Made by a program: the position numbers and the translations under genes
Notes under the pieces: generated by a model
What the model was told of the DNA's origin: nothing
Databases searched by the model: none
What the model saw: the letters and a program-made list of their open reading frames with translations, nothing else
Assembly: GCA_041659285.1 (NCBI GenBank)
Contig: JBAZYO010000004.1
Location: forward strand, 1 to 64,000
Length of the DNA stretch: 64,000 bases
Direction: 5' to 3'
Source: Vicinamibacterales bacterium
Lineage (GTDB): Bacteria; Acidobacteriota; Vicinamibacteria; Vicinamibacterales; UBA2999
Shown: piece by piece, positions 15,241 to 23,637 of the stretch
How the letters are laid out: each line of letters begins with the position of its first letter
Numbering within the stretch: position 1 is the first letter of the stretch

Positions 15241-15840
15241 ATGCCTGATCCCTCGCCGGCTCCAACTGATGCCATCGACGCGCTGATCGCGCGCTGCCTG
15301 GGCGGTGACCAGACGGCCTGGGAAGAGATCGTGCGCCAGCACCGGCGCAAGGTCTTCAACATCGCCTACAAGTTCACCGGCCGGCACGACGAAGCGGAAG
15401 ACCTGACGCAGGACGTCTTTCTCAAGATCTTCAAGTCGCTGCACACCTTCGACCGCCGCGCCAACTTCCAGACCTGGCTGGTGAGCGTGAGCCGCAACCT
15501 GTGCATCGACCACTACCGCAGCGTCCGCAAGGAGCGCGAGACCATCGATCGCGACGTCGACGCCGGCGAGCTGACGCCGGCGGCGCCGGGGCAGAACGCC
15601 TACCAGGCGCTCGAGCAGGCCGACCGCGTCGAGCTGCTGCGCAAGGCGATGGCGGAACTGCCGCCGTCGCTGCGCGAGGCGGTGGTCAAACGCGACATCC
15701 AGGAATTCTCGTATCAGGAAATCGCCGACCAGCTCAACCTGCCGGAGGGCACCGTGAAATCGCGCATCAACCGCGGCCGCACGGAACTGGCTCGCCAGGT
15801 GCAACGCATTCGAGAAGAAGACGAAGGGGTAACCGGATGA
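15241..15840 (+). CDS. RNA polymerase ECF sigma factor (RpoE-like)
   Basis: 199 residues. Region 2 is about 25-95 (RRKVFNIAYKFTGRHDEAEDLTQDVFLKIFKSL, with the -10 recognition helix), and region 4 about 140-195 (LPPSLREAVVKRDIQEFSYQEIADQLNLPEGTVKSRINRGR, the -35 binding helix-turn-helix). No anti-sigma gene follows; instead a STAS protein starts in its stop codon (ATGA), so control by an anti-sigma antagonist is likely. A TATGAT at 15197-15202 may be the -10 box, but no good -35 box was found. Confidence 0.93.
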   Translation: MPDPSPAPTDAIDALIARCLGGDQTAWEEIVRQHRRKVFNIAYKFTGRHDEAEDLTQDVFLKIFKSLHTFDRRANFQTWLVSVSRNLCIDHYRSVRKERETIDRDVDAGELTPAAPGQNAYQALEQADRVELLRKAMAELPPSLREAVVKRDIQEFSYQEIADQLNLPEGTVKSRINRGRTELARQVQRIREEDEGVTG

Positions 15841-16178
15841 ATCTCACGACCGACCGTGCTCAAGGCGTCGCCATTGTCCGCATCGGCGAGACGCGACTGA
15901 TGTATCCGCTGCTGGCCGACTTTTCCGGCGCGGTCATGTCGCTGCTCACCGCCGGCGACAAGAAGGTGATGATCGACCTGTCGAAGGTCACCTACGTCGA
16001 CTCGGCGACCATCGGCTGCCTGATGGACCTCTACCGCCAGACCTCGGCGGCCGGCGGCGAGCTGCGCCTCGCCGGCGTCAACAAGCGCGTCGAGACCATG
16101 CTCACCATGACCGGCGCGCACAACTTCCTCAAGATGTTCCCGGACGAGGCGGCTGCGCTTCAGAGCTTCGGGAGCTAG
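15837..16178 (+). CDS. STAS-domain anti-sigma factor antagonist
   Basis: 113 residues forming one STAS domain: MIDLSKVTYVDSATIGCLMDLYRQT with Ser near residue 57 at the place phosphorylated in SpoIIAA-type antagonists. Unphosphorylated STAS proteins bind an anti-sigma kinase and free the sigma factor. No RsbW-like kinase gene is in the window. Overlaps the sigma gene stop, so produced with it. Confidence 0.88.
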   Translation: MNLTTDRAQGVAIVRIGETRLMYPLLADFSGAVMSLLTAGDKKVMIDLSKVTYVDSATIGCLMDLYRQTSAAGGELRLAGVNKRVETMLTMTGAHNFLKMFPDEAAALQSFGS

Positions 16179-16217
16179 GCCGCAGATGTCACCGATGACG
16201 CAGACAGGTGCCCAGCC

Positions 16218-16487
16218 ATGAGAAGCATCAAGACCACCTCCGGCGCCGACATCCTTCTGGATGGCGACCTGCTCGCCGTGCTCGAGGCGCTGTTCCACGA
16301 AGTGACCGCCAAGCGGGAACTCGAGCGCTCGTTCGAGGACATGAACCGCGAGATCAACTACCTGATCGACCAGCTCACCGACGAGGAACGGCGCGCCTAC
16401 CTGGCGGAGAGCCTGTTCCTGAACCAGGTGAAATACGAGAACGACAAGCTCGAGGCGTACATGAAGAAGATCGGAAAGACGTCCTAG
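16218..16487 (+). CDS. Small helical protein, unknown, in the sigma-STAS cluster
   Basis: 89 residues, almost wholly helical with coiled-coil character (ELERSFEDMNREINYLIDQLTDEERRAYLAESLFLNQVKYENDKLEAYMKK). Not recognised. It follows the STAS gene by 39 bases on the same strand and is likely co-transcribed; a role as a partner or scaffold for the antagonist is only a suggestion from position. No signal peptide or metal site. Confidence 0.65.
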   Translation: MRSIKTTSGADILLDGDLLAVLEALFHEVTAKRELERSFEDMNREINYLIDQLTDEERRAYLAESLFLNQVKYENDKLEAYMKKIGKTS

Positions 16488-16530
16488 GACTTAAGACCCC
16501 TAAGACCTGGGACCTAAGACCTAAGACCTG
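16488..16530. repeat. Imperfect heptamer tandem repeat (CTAAGAC type)
   Basis: Between the small helical gene and the radical SAM gene the sequence repeats CTAAGAC/CTGGGAC units about six times with small variations. It ends at the purine-rich ribosome site of the next gene. Confidence 0.6.
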
Positions 16531-16538
16531 AGAGAGAA

Positions 16539-17900
16539 ATGTCGCTCAATTATCAGGCGACGCGTTTTACGTGTTCGTGGCCGTGGTCGATCGGCGTCCT
16601 GCTGTGCGACGGCCGCATGGTGTGTGGGTGCGCCGACCCCTACGCCAGGCGCGTGCTCGGCGACACCCGCACCTCGTCGGTGGCCGACATCTGGCGCGGG
16701 CCGATTGCGTCGCAACTGCGCACCGACCTCAACGCCGGCGGATCGAGTTTCTGCGGCGACTGCCCGCTCAAGCTCCCGCTCGGCCCGGACGAGGCGCCGC
16801 CCCAGCGCGACCTCAACGTCGGCGGCATCCCGGGCCGCCTCTACATCGAGTGCACCGCCGCCTGTAACATCTCGTGCCTGCAGGCGTGCTGCGCCCCGGA
16901 AACCGGCATCACCCGCACCCGCCAGGCCGGCATGCTCGACTTCGACGTGTTCACCCGCGTGGTCGACGAGGCCGGCCCCTCGCTCGGGCGCATCGACTTC
17001 TTCAATTACGGCGAAGCGTTCCTGCACAAGCGCGCCGTGGAGATGTGCGAGTACATCAAGACCAGGTTCCCGCACATCTACCTCTACACCAGCACCAACG
17101 GGCTGGCGTTCACCGAAGAGAAGGTCCGCCAGCTCGCGCGCTCGGGGATCGACGAAGTGACGTTCTCGCTGGACGGCTCCTCGCAGGAGGCCTACGTGAA
17201 GTACCGCCAGCGCGGCAACTTCGACAAGGCCATCGCCAACCTCCGGGCCTTGATCGACGAGAAGGCGAAGAGCGGCCGCGACGTGCCGTTCGTAAACTGG
17301 CGCTACATCCTGTTCAACTGGAACGATAACGACGAAGAGATGGCGCGGGCCCGGCAGATGGCCGCGGAGCTCGGCGTCGATCGGCTGTGCTGGGAAATCA
17401 CCGACCACCCCGAAGACGGCTTCTCGCGCCGGTTCGCGCCCGGCACGCCCGATCACGACCGCATTAGGTTCGAGATCTGGGACGGCAACAACCTTGGCAA
17501 TGCCATTCCGGGCGCCACGCCGCGCGCCGAAATCGACGTCCGCACCGTGTTGCCCGACCTGCCGTTCCTCGCGAGGGCGGCCACACCCGTCACGATGACG
17601 GCCACGGTGAAGAATGTGTCGGCGCGGCCGTTCAGGGCGCAGGCCAGCTACGGACGGCGGCTGGTACGCCTCGGCGCGCAACTATTGGCCGGCGACGGGA
17701 CGATGATCAACCGGGACCACGCCCGGGCGTGGCTGCCGGCGGACCTGGCGCCCGGGGCCGAGACGACGGTGCACATCGAGGTGCCGGCGCCGGCGCAGCC
17801 CGGTCGCTACGGGTTGAAGTTCGACATGGTGAGCGAAGGCATCGACTGGTTCGAAGCCTGCGGGTCGCCCACGATCACGCGGGAACTCTGGGTCCGATAA
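16539..17900 (+). CDS. Radical SAM protein with N-terminal SPASM-like cysteines and C-terminal beta domain
   Basis: 453 residues. Cys12, 23, 29, 31, 72 and 75 with GDTRTSSVADIW between them resemble a SPASM auxiliary-cluster module, but placed before rather than after the radical SAM core. The core has cysteines 105, 109, 113, 117 and 118 (C-TAA-C-NIS-C-LQA-CC); the classical CX3CX2C spacing is not exact. FFNYGEAF (about 165) and TSTNGLAF follow the usual SAM-binding and strand order. From about 330 the C terminus is a beta-sandwich (VKNVSARPFRA, then APAQPGRYGLKFDMVSEGIDWFE) as found at the ends of polysaccharide-related proteins. Substrate unknown; a sugar or cell-surface role is guessed from that domain. 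GAGAGAAATG precedes the start. Confidence 0.82.
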   Translation: MSLNYQATRFTCSWPWSIGVLLCDGRMVCGCADPYARRVLGDTRTSSVADIWRGPIASQLRTDLNAGGSSFCGDCPLKLPLGPDEAPPQRDLNVGGIPGRLYIECTAACNISCLQACCAPETGITRTRQAGMLDFDVFTRVVDEAGPSLGRIDFFNYGEAFLHKRAVEMCEYIKTRFPHIYLYTSTNGLAFTEEKVRQLARSGIDEVTFSLDGSSQEAYVKYRQRGNFDKAIANLRALIDEKAKSGRDVPFVNWRYILFNWNDNDEEMARARQMAAELGVDRLCWEITDHPEDGFSRRFAPGTPDHDRIRFEIWDGNNLGNAIPGATPRAEIDVRTVLPDLPFLARAATPVTMTATVKNVSARPFRAQASYGRRLVRLGAQLLAGDGTMINRDHARAWLPADLAPGAETTVHIEVPAPAQPGRYGLKFDMVSEGIDWFEACGSPTITRELWVR

Positions 17901-17902
17901 TT

Positions 17903-19024
17903 ATGAACAAACCGACCATCGCCGCATTCATCCTCGTTGCCCTCTTGCCGCTGGCGACCAGCGCGCAGCAGCGTGCCGCCGACGGCGTGACACTGAACGA
18001 CGAGGGGCTGCCGCAATACTCCACCTTCTCGCTGTGCGCCATCGACCCGGCCACCGGGCAGTCGGGCGCCAGCGTGACGACGCGCGTGCCGTTTGTCGGC
18101 CGCGCCGTGCCGCACGTGCGCGCCGGCATCGGCGCCGTCTGCACCCAGGCCTCGACCATGGTCGAATACGGCGCGCGCGGGCTGGATCTGCTGGCCAAGG
18201 GCGTCGAGCCGCAGGCCGCCCTGGCCCAACTGCTCGCCGACGACCAGCAGCGCGAGTCACGCCAGCTCGCGCTCATCGACATGACGGGCCGCACCGCCGC
18301 CCACACCGGCAAGCAGAACGGCAACTGGGCCGGCAGCCGCCAGGGCCTCAACTACACCGTGCAGGCCAACATCATGGTGGGCCCCGAAGTGGTGGACGCC
18401 GTGGCAACGACGTTCGAGTCCACCGCGGGCACCGGCATGCCGCTGGCCGAACGCATGATCCTGGCGATGGAAGCCGGTCAAGCCAAGGGCGGCGATCGCC
18501 GCTGGGGCAACCTGCAGTCGGCGGCCATCAAGATTGCGGATCCGAACGATCCCGGCCGCGGCGGCGATCACATTGCCCTGGCCATCGAAGTCGGCGAGCA
18601 CCCGGAGCCGGTGGCGGAGCTGAAGCGCATCTACTACACGACCGGCCGCCGCCTGGGCTACCGCACGTTCTCACGGATCGAGGGCGCTGACGTGATCGAG
18701 TTGAAGCGGATGCTGCACGCCCTCGGCTACTGGCGTCCGGCGCTGGCCGCGTTCCCCGCGGCGCCCGCCTCGGTCAACACGCCGCAGATGCAGGAACTGC
18801 GGAAGAACAATCCGGTTGCGTTCGAGAAGGCCTCAACCGAGGCGCGCCAGGCGTCGGCGGCATACACGCGCGACTACGCGGTGTTTGATGACGAGGCCAT
18901 TGCCGCGGTCGACAAGTTCCGCGCCGATCGGAGTCTGGATTACCAGGGCAACCCGCCGGGCCTGGTTGACGCGCGGTTCATCGAGACGCTCAAGACGGCG
19001 TATCTCGCCAAGACCGGGAAATAG
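17903..19024 (+). CDS. DUF1028 family protein with C-terminal peptidoglycan-binding-like domain
   Basis: 373 residues beginning two bases after the radical SAM stop. A signal peptide (to about ATSAQQ) precedes STFSLCAIDPATGQSGASVTTRVPFVGRAVP, the start of the DUF1028 domain, predicted to have an Ntn-hydrolase-like fold; no activity is established. From about 235 on, the LKRMLHALGYWRP and DDEAIAAVDKFRADRSL segments match the putative peptidoglycan-binding domain often fused to DUF1028. Likely periplasmic. The reason for pairing with the radical SAM gene is unknown. Confidence 0.85.
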   Translation: MNKPTIAAFILVALLPLATSAQQRAADGVTLNDEGLPQYSTFSLCAIDPATGQSGASVTTRVPFVGRAVPHVRAGIGAVCTQASTMVEYGARGLDLLAKGVEPQAALAQLLADDQQRESRQLALIDMTGRTAAHTGKQNGNWAGSRQGLNYTVQANIMVGPEVVDAVATTFESTAGTGMPLAERMILAMEAGQAKGGDRRWGNLQSAAIKIADPNDPGRGGDHIALAIEVGEHPEPVAELKRIYYTTGRRLGYRTFSRIEGADVIELKRMLHALGYWRPALAAFPAAPASVNTPQMQELRKNNPVAFEKASTEARQASAAYTRDYAVFDDEAIAAVDKFRADRSLDYQGNPPGLVDARFIETLKTAYLAKTGK

Positions 19025-19045
19025 AGGCGTAACGGATTTGGTGAT

Positions 19046-19214
19046 CTCGTGATGTGGTGATTTGGGGATTTGGGTTACGGGATTTGAGGGATTTGAGGGA
19101 TTTGAGGATTGGGATTTGGAGATCTGCAACCTCGCGACCAATTCGCGGGGCAATGTTCAAATCAACAAACCAACAAATTCCGCAACCACAATCACCAAAT
19201 CACCACATCACGAG
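19046..19214. repeat. 20-bp inverted repeat with GATTTGAGG tandem units inside
   Basis: CTCGTGATGTGGTGATTTGG at 19046-19065 is exactly reverse-complemented at 19195-19214. Between them lie three GATTTGAGG units (19081-19109) and AT-richer related words on both strands. It fills the 200-base gap between two convergent genes and holds no ORF. Confidence 0.7.
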
Positions 19215-19223
19215 GTCGCCAGA

Positions 19224-19853
19224 TTATCCGGCCTCGACTGGCGCGACGCAGTCGCGCTCGGCATCGGCGCCAATCGGCATCCACCGGTAGAAGTCGGGTT
19301 GGGCCGCCATCATCATCACCGGCGCCAACCCCGCCGGATCGAACGCCGGCCCCGCCTGCTGGGCCAGGGTCTTCCGGAACGCGTCGAACCCCGGGACGTT
19401 GAAGACGATGTAGTACAGCTGCCGCGTCGCGCCCATCGCCGACACGCGCCGGTAGCCGACACACTTCGGCGTGAGGGCCGCGCCTTCCAGCCCGGCCGAG
19501 CGCGCCATCGCCAGCACCTGCTCCGCGGTCAGCGTCGTCGGCAGTTCCTGCCGAAGCGCGAGCGGGATGCCTGGTGCCATCGGCGTGCTCATCGATTCCA
19601 TCTGCCGGCTGAACAACTGCCGGAACAGGTTCATCGGCAGTTCCGGCGGCGGCCGCAGCGACACCACCGAGCCGGGCGCATCCGCCGCGGTGTCGATGGC
19701 GAGGGTCCAGCCCGCGAGATGCCGCGACGACACCTGGTAAGGCTGGGCCCTTGAATCCTGCGCCGAGCGGACGAAGAGCAAGCCGGCGCCGGCCAGCAGC
19801 AGCAACACGACGGCCACCTTGATCAGGGGATGGACCTTGCGCGCGGGCATCAT
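19224..19853 (-). CDS. Membrane-anchored periplasmic protein, unknown
   Basis: 209 residues. One N-terminal membrane span (VAVVLLLLAGAGLLFV, residues 13-28) with basic residues before it; the rest is soluble and presumably periplasmic. Two cysteines (about 130 and 201) could form a disulfide. No family recognised. It begins three bases after the cytochrome c gene stop and should be co-transcribed with it, so may serve that electron-transfer system. Confidence 0.7.
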   Translation of the reverse strand: MMPARKVHPLIKVAVVLLLLAGAGLLFVRSAQDSRAQPYQVSSRHLAGWTLAIDTAADAPGSVVSLRPPPELPMNLFRQLFSRQMESMSTPMAPGIPLALRQELPTTLTAEQVLAMARSAGLEGAALTPKCVGYRRVSAMGATRQLYYIVFNVPGFDAFRKTLAQQAGPAFDPAGLAPVMMMAAQPDFYRWMPIGADAERDCVAPVEAG

Positions 19854-19856
19854 CCG

Positions 19857-20822
19857 CTAGGGCTCCTGCGACGCCGTGTAGGCGGCGATCGCGATCATGT
19901 CGTCCACCGTGAGCTTCTCCACCGCGGTCTTCATCAGCGCCGACCATGTGCCCTTGCGCACGCCGGTTTGCAGATCGAACAACTGGCGTACCGTGTAGCT
20001 CGGCGATCGGCCGGCCAGCGGCGGGACCGGGCCGAGGCCCTTCAGGTCGGGGCCATGGCAGGTGCCGCACGCCACCGTCTTGCCGCTGCCGCCGGTTTTC
20101 ACGAGCGACCCACCGCGGGCGATGCTCCCCTTCGGCACGTAGGCGACGAAGCCGGACGCCGCGTCGCGCAACTCGGTGCGGCGCAGGTCTTCCGGCATCT
20201 CGATGATGCGCTGGCCGAGCGGCTCGGTGCCCTCGCCGGACGGCACGTGCATGGACCCCGCAATGCGAGTCTTCGGCACCTCACCGGCTTCGACCACGCG
20301 GATCCACTTCTTGAAGGGGAACGAGCTGAAATAGGCCGCCGCCGCCTTGATCTCCTCGTCGGTCGCCGCTTTCGCGTCCTGGATCATCGCGTTGGGCGGG
20401 CCCATCCGCGGCTCCGCGCTCTTACGGTCGCCGCTCTTGAAGTCGGCCATCTGCTGGGCGATGTAGGCGGCCGGCAGTCCGGCGAGCGACGCGTTTTCGG
20501 GACGGCCCTGGCCGTTGACCAGGTGACAGAAACCGCAGGCGCGCATCTCTGGACGCCGGCCATGGGCCACTGATTCGGGCATCGGTGGATGCGCGGACGG
20601 GTGCCAATCGGGCGGATTGAAGGCATCGCGCGTCTGCGCCACGGTAAGTGACACGCTGCTACCGGGCACCTGCTGCGGCGCCGGATCCGGCGCCGTCGGC
20701 TTGGCGCCCGGCGCCGGCGGCGGATTCACGGTATAGGCCCAGGGCGGCGGCGCAGGGGCCTGCGCCGACACCACGGTCGATGCGAGGGCGACAATTACGA
20801 GAATGCGCAGCGGGCGGATCAT
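19857..20822 (-). CDS. Periplasmic diheme cytochrome c
   Basis: 321 residues from ATG 20822 (IRPLRILVIVALASTVVSAQ is the signal peptide; a longer frame adds an unlikely leader). A Pro/Ala-rich segment leads to two class I cytochrome domains with CGFCH (about 95) and CGTCH (about 255). MADFKSGDRKSAEPRM and LFDLQTGVRKGTWS near the two haems resemble the distal ligand regions of cytochrome c4/c553-type pairs. Probably accepts electrons from the PQQ dehydrogenase encoded upstream. Confidence 0.88.
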   Translation of the reverse strand: MIRPLRILVIVALASTVVSAQAPAPPPWAYTVNPPPAPGAKPTAPDPAPQQVPGSSVSLTVAQTRDAFNPPDWHPSAHPPMPESVAHGRRPEMRACGFCHLVNGQGRPENASLAGLPAAYIAQQMADFKSGDRKSAEPRMGPPNAMIQDAKAATDEEIKAAAAYFSSFPFKKWIRVVEAGEVPKTRIAGSMHVPSGEGTEPLGQRIIEMPEDLRRTELRDAASGFVAYVPKGSIARGGSLVKTGGSGKTVACGTCHGPDLKGLGPVPPLAGRSPSYTVRQLFDLQTGVRKGTWSALMKTAVEKLTVDDMIAIAAYTASQEP

Positions 20823-20838
20823 GAATGGGTTGAGGCTA

Positions 20839-21333
20839 TCACCTCTGGGCGGCATCGAAGATCGATGCATGAAGGTGGACGATCGTCCAGCCTTCACCGG
20901 CCCTTCGAAATACCAGCGTGCGGCGCGCCCTCTCGGCCGGCGTCCCCAGGTGAAAGGTGACCACGGCCATGCTGTCGAATCTCTGAATCAGTAGATCTTC
21001 CGGTTGAAGGTTCATGTATGGGGGCGTGGCGCGGCCCGAGCGCTGGCGAATCTGGTCGAACACGACCTGGAAGGTCCGCTCGATTTCGCGGCGGCCCTGG
21101 ATCCGCGTTGGGAACGTTCGCGGCGGTGGCGAGGGGGGATGAAAGACGGTCGCGTCCTCGGCGAAGCAGGCGAGGAACTTTGGCATGTCGAGGTTATTGA
21201 AGGCGACAACAAAACCGCTAATCGCCGCGTCGAGGCCATCCGCGGTCTGAGCGGTTGCGCTGGTCGCGCCGAACGTCGGCAAGCCCACGAGGGCGGCCAC
21301 GGCAATCACGCGATGGATGCTGCGCACCGGCAC
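20839..21333 (-). CDS. Secreted NTF2-like (SnoaL/DUF4440) protein
   Basis: 164 residues from a GTG start directly after the DUF1801-like fragment. Signal peptide to about ATSATAQ, then a cone-shaped NTF2-like domain: FVVAFNNLDMPKFLACFAEDATVFHPP, followed by GRREIERTFQVVFDQI and a terminal GWTIVHLHAS strand. This fold hosts small-molecule binding or isomerase/hydrolase activities; ligand unknown. Part of the run from the CHRD gene to the cytochrome gene. Confidence 0.82.
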   Translation of the reverse strand: MPVRSIHRVIAVAALVGLPTFGATSATAQTADGLDAAISGFVVAFNNLDMPKFLACFAEDATVFHPPSPPPRTFPTRIQGRREIERTFQVVFDQIRQRSGRATPPYMNLQPEDLLIQRFDSMAVVTFHLGTPAERARRTLVFRRAGEGWTIVHLHASIFDAAQR

Positions 21334-21492
21334 TCAGGCCGTCGCCTTCGTCTGCACGTCCTTGACGGCCGCCTGAATCAGTTTAGTGAGCGTCGGCAGG
21401 TGCTTGCAGTCCTTGCGGACCTGAGCGTCCTCGATCGCGTTCAGGAAGGCGCTGACCGAGGCGGCCGTCTTCTTGGTTTTGAGTTCTACCAT
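21334..21492 (-). CDS. Short DUF1801-like protein or gene remnant, 52 residues
   Basis: ATG 21492 to TGA 21334 gives MVELKTKKTAASVSAFLNAI and then EDAQVRKDCKHLPTLTKLIQAAVKD. The beginning (KTKKTAASVSAFLNAIED..RKDCK) matches the start of DUF1801 proteins, which are normally about 120-150 residues, so only the first third is present. It fits exactly between the stop of the PQQ gene and the GTG of the NTF2-like gene with no spare bases, so it is either a truncated gene kept for translational coupling or a small functional protein. Confidence 0.5.
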   Translation of the reverse strand: MVELKTKKTAASVSAFLNAIEDAQVRKDCKHLPTLTKLIQAAVKDVQTKATA

Positions 21493-23637
21493 TTACCGCT
21501 TCGGCAGTTCGAACACGTACAACGTGTGACCGTTCGACGGCGGGTTGATCTCGGGCGTGATCGTCCGCGGCACCACGCGCGGGCTGCCGCCGCCGACGCC
21601 GGTGGTCACGGCAACATACTGCTTGCCGTTGGCCGAGAACGACACCGGGAAGCCCTGCACGGCGGTGCCGAGGCGTGCGGACCACAGCACCTCGCCGGTC
21701 TTCACGTCGTAGGCCCGGAATTGGCGATCCAGGTCGCCGATGAACATTACGCCACCGGCGGTGCTGAGCGCCGCGGTCAGGTAGGCCGCGCGCTGCTGCA
21801 CGCTCCAGGTCTCTTTCATGGTCGTCACGTCGATGGCCAGCAGCTTGCCGACGTTGCCGTCGCTGCCGGGCATTTCGAAGAACCGGCGCGCGGCCGAGGT
21901 GCCGCCCGAACCTTCCGCGAACTCCACCTTGCGGGCCGCGATCTCCATGCACGACTGGCTGAGCGGGATGATCAACTGGTGGGTCGGCGGGTGATAGGTC
22001 ATCGCCTGCCAGTTGTGCCCGCCCTCGGTACTCGGGCACACCGCCAGCCACTCGTCGAGCTTCTGGTCGACGATGTCTTGCCGGTAGGTGGGCGTGCCCT
22101 TCTCGGGATCGATCTTGTCGAACATGTTCTGGAACACGGTCTGCTTGTAGCCCAGGAACTTGCCGGTCTTGCGTTCGAGCTTCCACAGGATGCCGGCCTT
22201 GCCGATGGTGAAGACCGCCTTCTCGGGGCCGTTGTCGATCAGCACCCGCTCGAACACCTCGTCCTGGTCGAGCGTCTCACCCGGAATGTGCTGGTAATGC
22301 CACGCCAGGGTGCCGTCTTCGGCCCTGAGCGCAACCGTCGAGCCCGTGTAGAGCGCCGCGTCGGCGACCTTGAGACCGCGGCTCGCGGGCATCCACGGCT
22401 TCGGCTGCGCGACGCCGTAGTAGATGAGATCGAGGTCGGGATCGTAGCTGCCGACGATCCAGGTGTCGCCGCCGGCGCGCATCCCGTCAGGCAACGCGCC
22501 CCAGGTGTCGCCGCCGGGCTCCCCCGTTCTCGCGACGGTGTGGAACTTCCACAGCAGCTTGCCGGTGTTCGAGTCGTAGGCGCTAATGAAGCAGCGTTCG
22601 CTGGCACGGAAACGATCGCAACCCTGCAGGCCCTGGATCACCTTGCCGCGCACCACCAGCGGACCGCTCGTCTGGTAGTACCCCTTGGTGTTGTCGGCGA
22701 CCGTCACATTCCAGACGACCGCCCCGGTCCGGGCATCGAGCGCATACAGCTTGGCATCGGTGGTCGACAGGAAGATCTTGTCCTGGTAAATCGCGATGTT
22801 GCGCATCGAGGCGAATGATCCGACGGCGGCGTTGGGGCCCACCTGGTTCTCCCAGATCAGGTCGCCAGTGGCGGCATCGAGCGCCTGCACCATGTTGAGC
22901 GTGTGCGTGAGGTACATGATGCCGTTGTGCACGAGCGGCATCGGCTGGTTGGAGCCGCCCTCGTTCATCGCCCAGCTCCACGCCAGCTTGAGGTCTTTGA
23001 CGTTCTTGTTGGTGATCTCGGTGAGCGGGCTGTAGCTCCACGCCTGGTAGTTGCGGCGCGCCATGAGCCAGTCGCCCGGATCGGGGTTCTTCAGCATTGC
23101 GTCGGTGACCGGCACGTAGTTCTTCACTTCGCCCCTGACCGAGTGGCCACGGGGAGGAGCGGCTGCTGCCCGCGCTGGCGGTGCGGCCCCAGCGGGCCCG
23201 GCTGGTCCGGCGGGCCTGGCCGCGGCGCGCTGGCCGGTGGCGATCGACCCAATCGCGACGGTGGTGGCAAGCGCCAGTGGCTGGGGGCCGGCGGCCGCGC
23301 CATTGAACTGCAGGATGTAAGCGCTGATGTTGAGGTACTCCGCTTCACCCAGGCTCGGCTTCCCGGGTGGCATCGTCGCCGACATGTACTCGACGAGATC
23401 TTTCGTGGTCCGCCCGCGCCAGGTGATCATGAAGTTGGCACCAGCCAGTGCCGGTGCCTCGTTCTGACCCACCAGCGTGGGCTGGTGGCAACTGGCGCAG
23501 TTGGCCTGGTACGACGCCTGGCCGGCGGTGGCCTGCGCGACGGTGTAGACGGCCGGCGATGGTGCCTGTCCGGCGGTCAACGTAAGGTGGGCGCTCGCGA
23601 TCAGCACCAGGGCGGCACAGCTAATCCACGTCTTCAT
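21493..23637 (-). CDS. PQQ-binding beta-propeller dehydrogenase with N-terminal cytochrome c
   Basis: 714 residues. Signal peptide, cytochrome c domain with CASCH (about 48), an Ala/Pro-rich linker (about 135-165) and an eight-bladed propeller with blade motifs (NGIMYLTHTLNMVQALDAATGDLIWE, KLYALDARTGAVVW, WSARLG). A CDRFRASERC segment and GTLAWHYQHIPGE follow quinoprotein dehydrogenase patterns. It oxidises an alcohol or related substrate in the periplasm and passes electrons to its haem and on to the cytochrome at 19857-20822. The usual vicinal Cys-Cys disulfide is not evident, so substrate class is uncertain. The CHRD gene upstream overlaps its start. Confidence 0.9.
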   Translation of the reverse strand: MKTWISCAALVLIASAHLTLTAGQAPSPAVYTVAQATAGQASYQANCASCHQPTLVGQNEAPALAGANFMITWRGRTTKDLVEYMSATMPPGKPSLGEAEYLNISAYILQFNGAAAGPQPLALATTVAIGSIATGQRAAARPAGPAGPAGAAPPARAAAAPPRGHSVRGEVKNYVPVTDAMLKNPDPGDWLMARRNYQAWSYSPLTEITNKNVKDLKLAWSWAMNEGGSNQPMPLVHNGIMYLTHTLNMVQALDAATGDLIWENQVGPNAAVGSFASMRNIAIYQDKIFLSTTDAKLYALDARTGAVVWNVTVADNTKGYYQTSGPLVVRGKVIQGLQGCDRFRASERCFISAYDSNTGKLLWKFHTVARTGEPGGDTWGALPDGMRAGGDTWIVGSYDPDLDLIYYGVAQPKPWMPASRGLKVADAALYTGSTVALRAEDGTLAWHYQHIPGETLDQDEVFERVLIDNGPEKAVFTIGKAGILWKLERKTGKFLGYKQTVFQNMFDKIDPEKGTPTYRQDIVDQKLDEWLAVCPSTEGGHNWQAMTYHPPTHQLIIPLSQSCMEIAARKVEFAEGSGGTSAARRFFEMPGSDGNVGKLLAIDVTTMKETWSVQQRAAYLTAALSTAGGVMFIGDLDRQFRAYDVKTGEVLWSARLGTAVQGFPVSFSANGKQYVAVTTGVGGGSPRVVPRTITPEINPPSNGHTLYVFELPKR

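Noticed and set aside
21004..22818. Plus-strand frame of 604 codons over the PQQ dehydrogenase gene
   Set aside because: Antisense shadow of a high-GC gene; no recognisable domain and it crosses three minus-strand genes.
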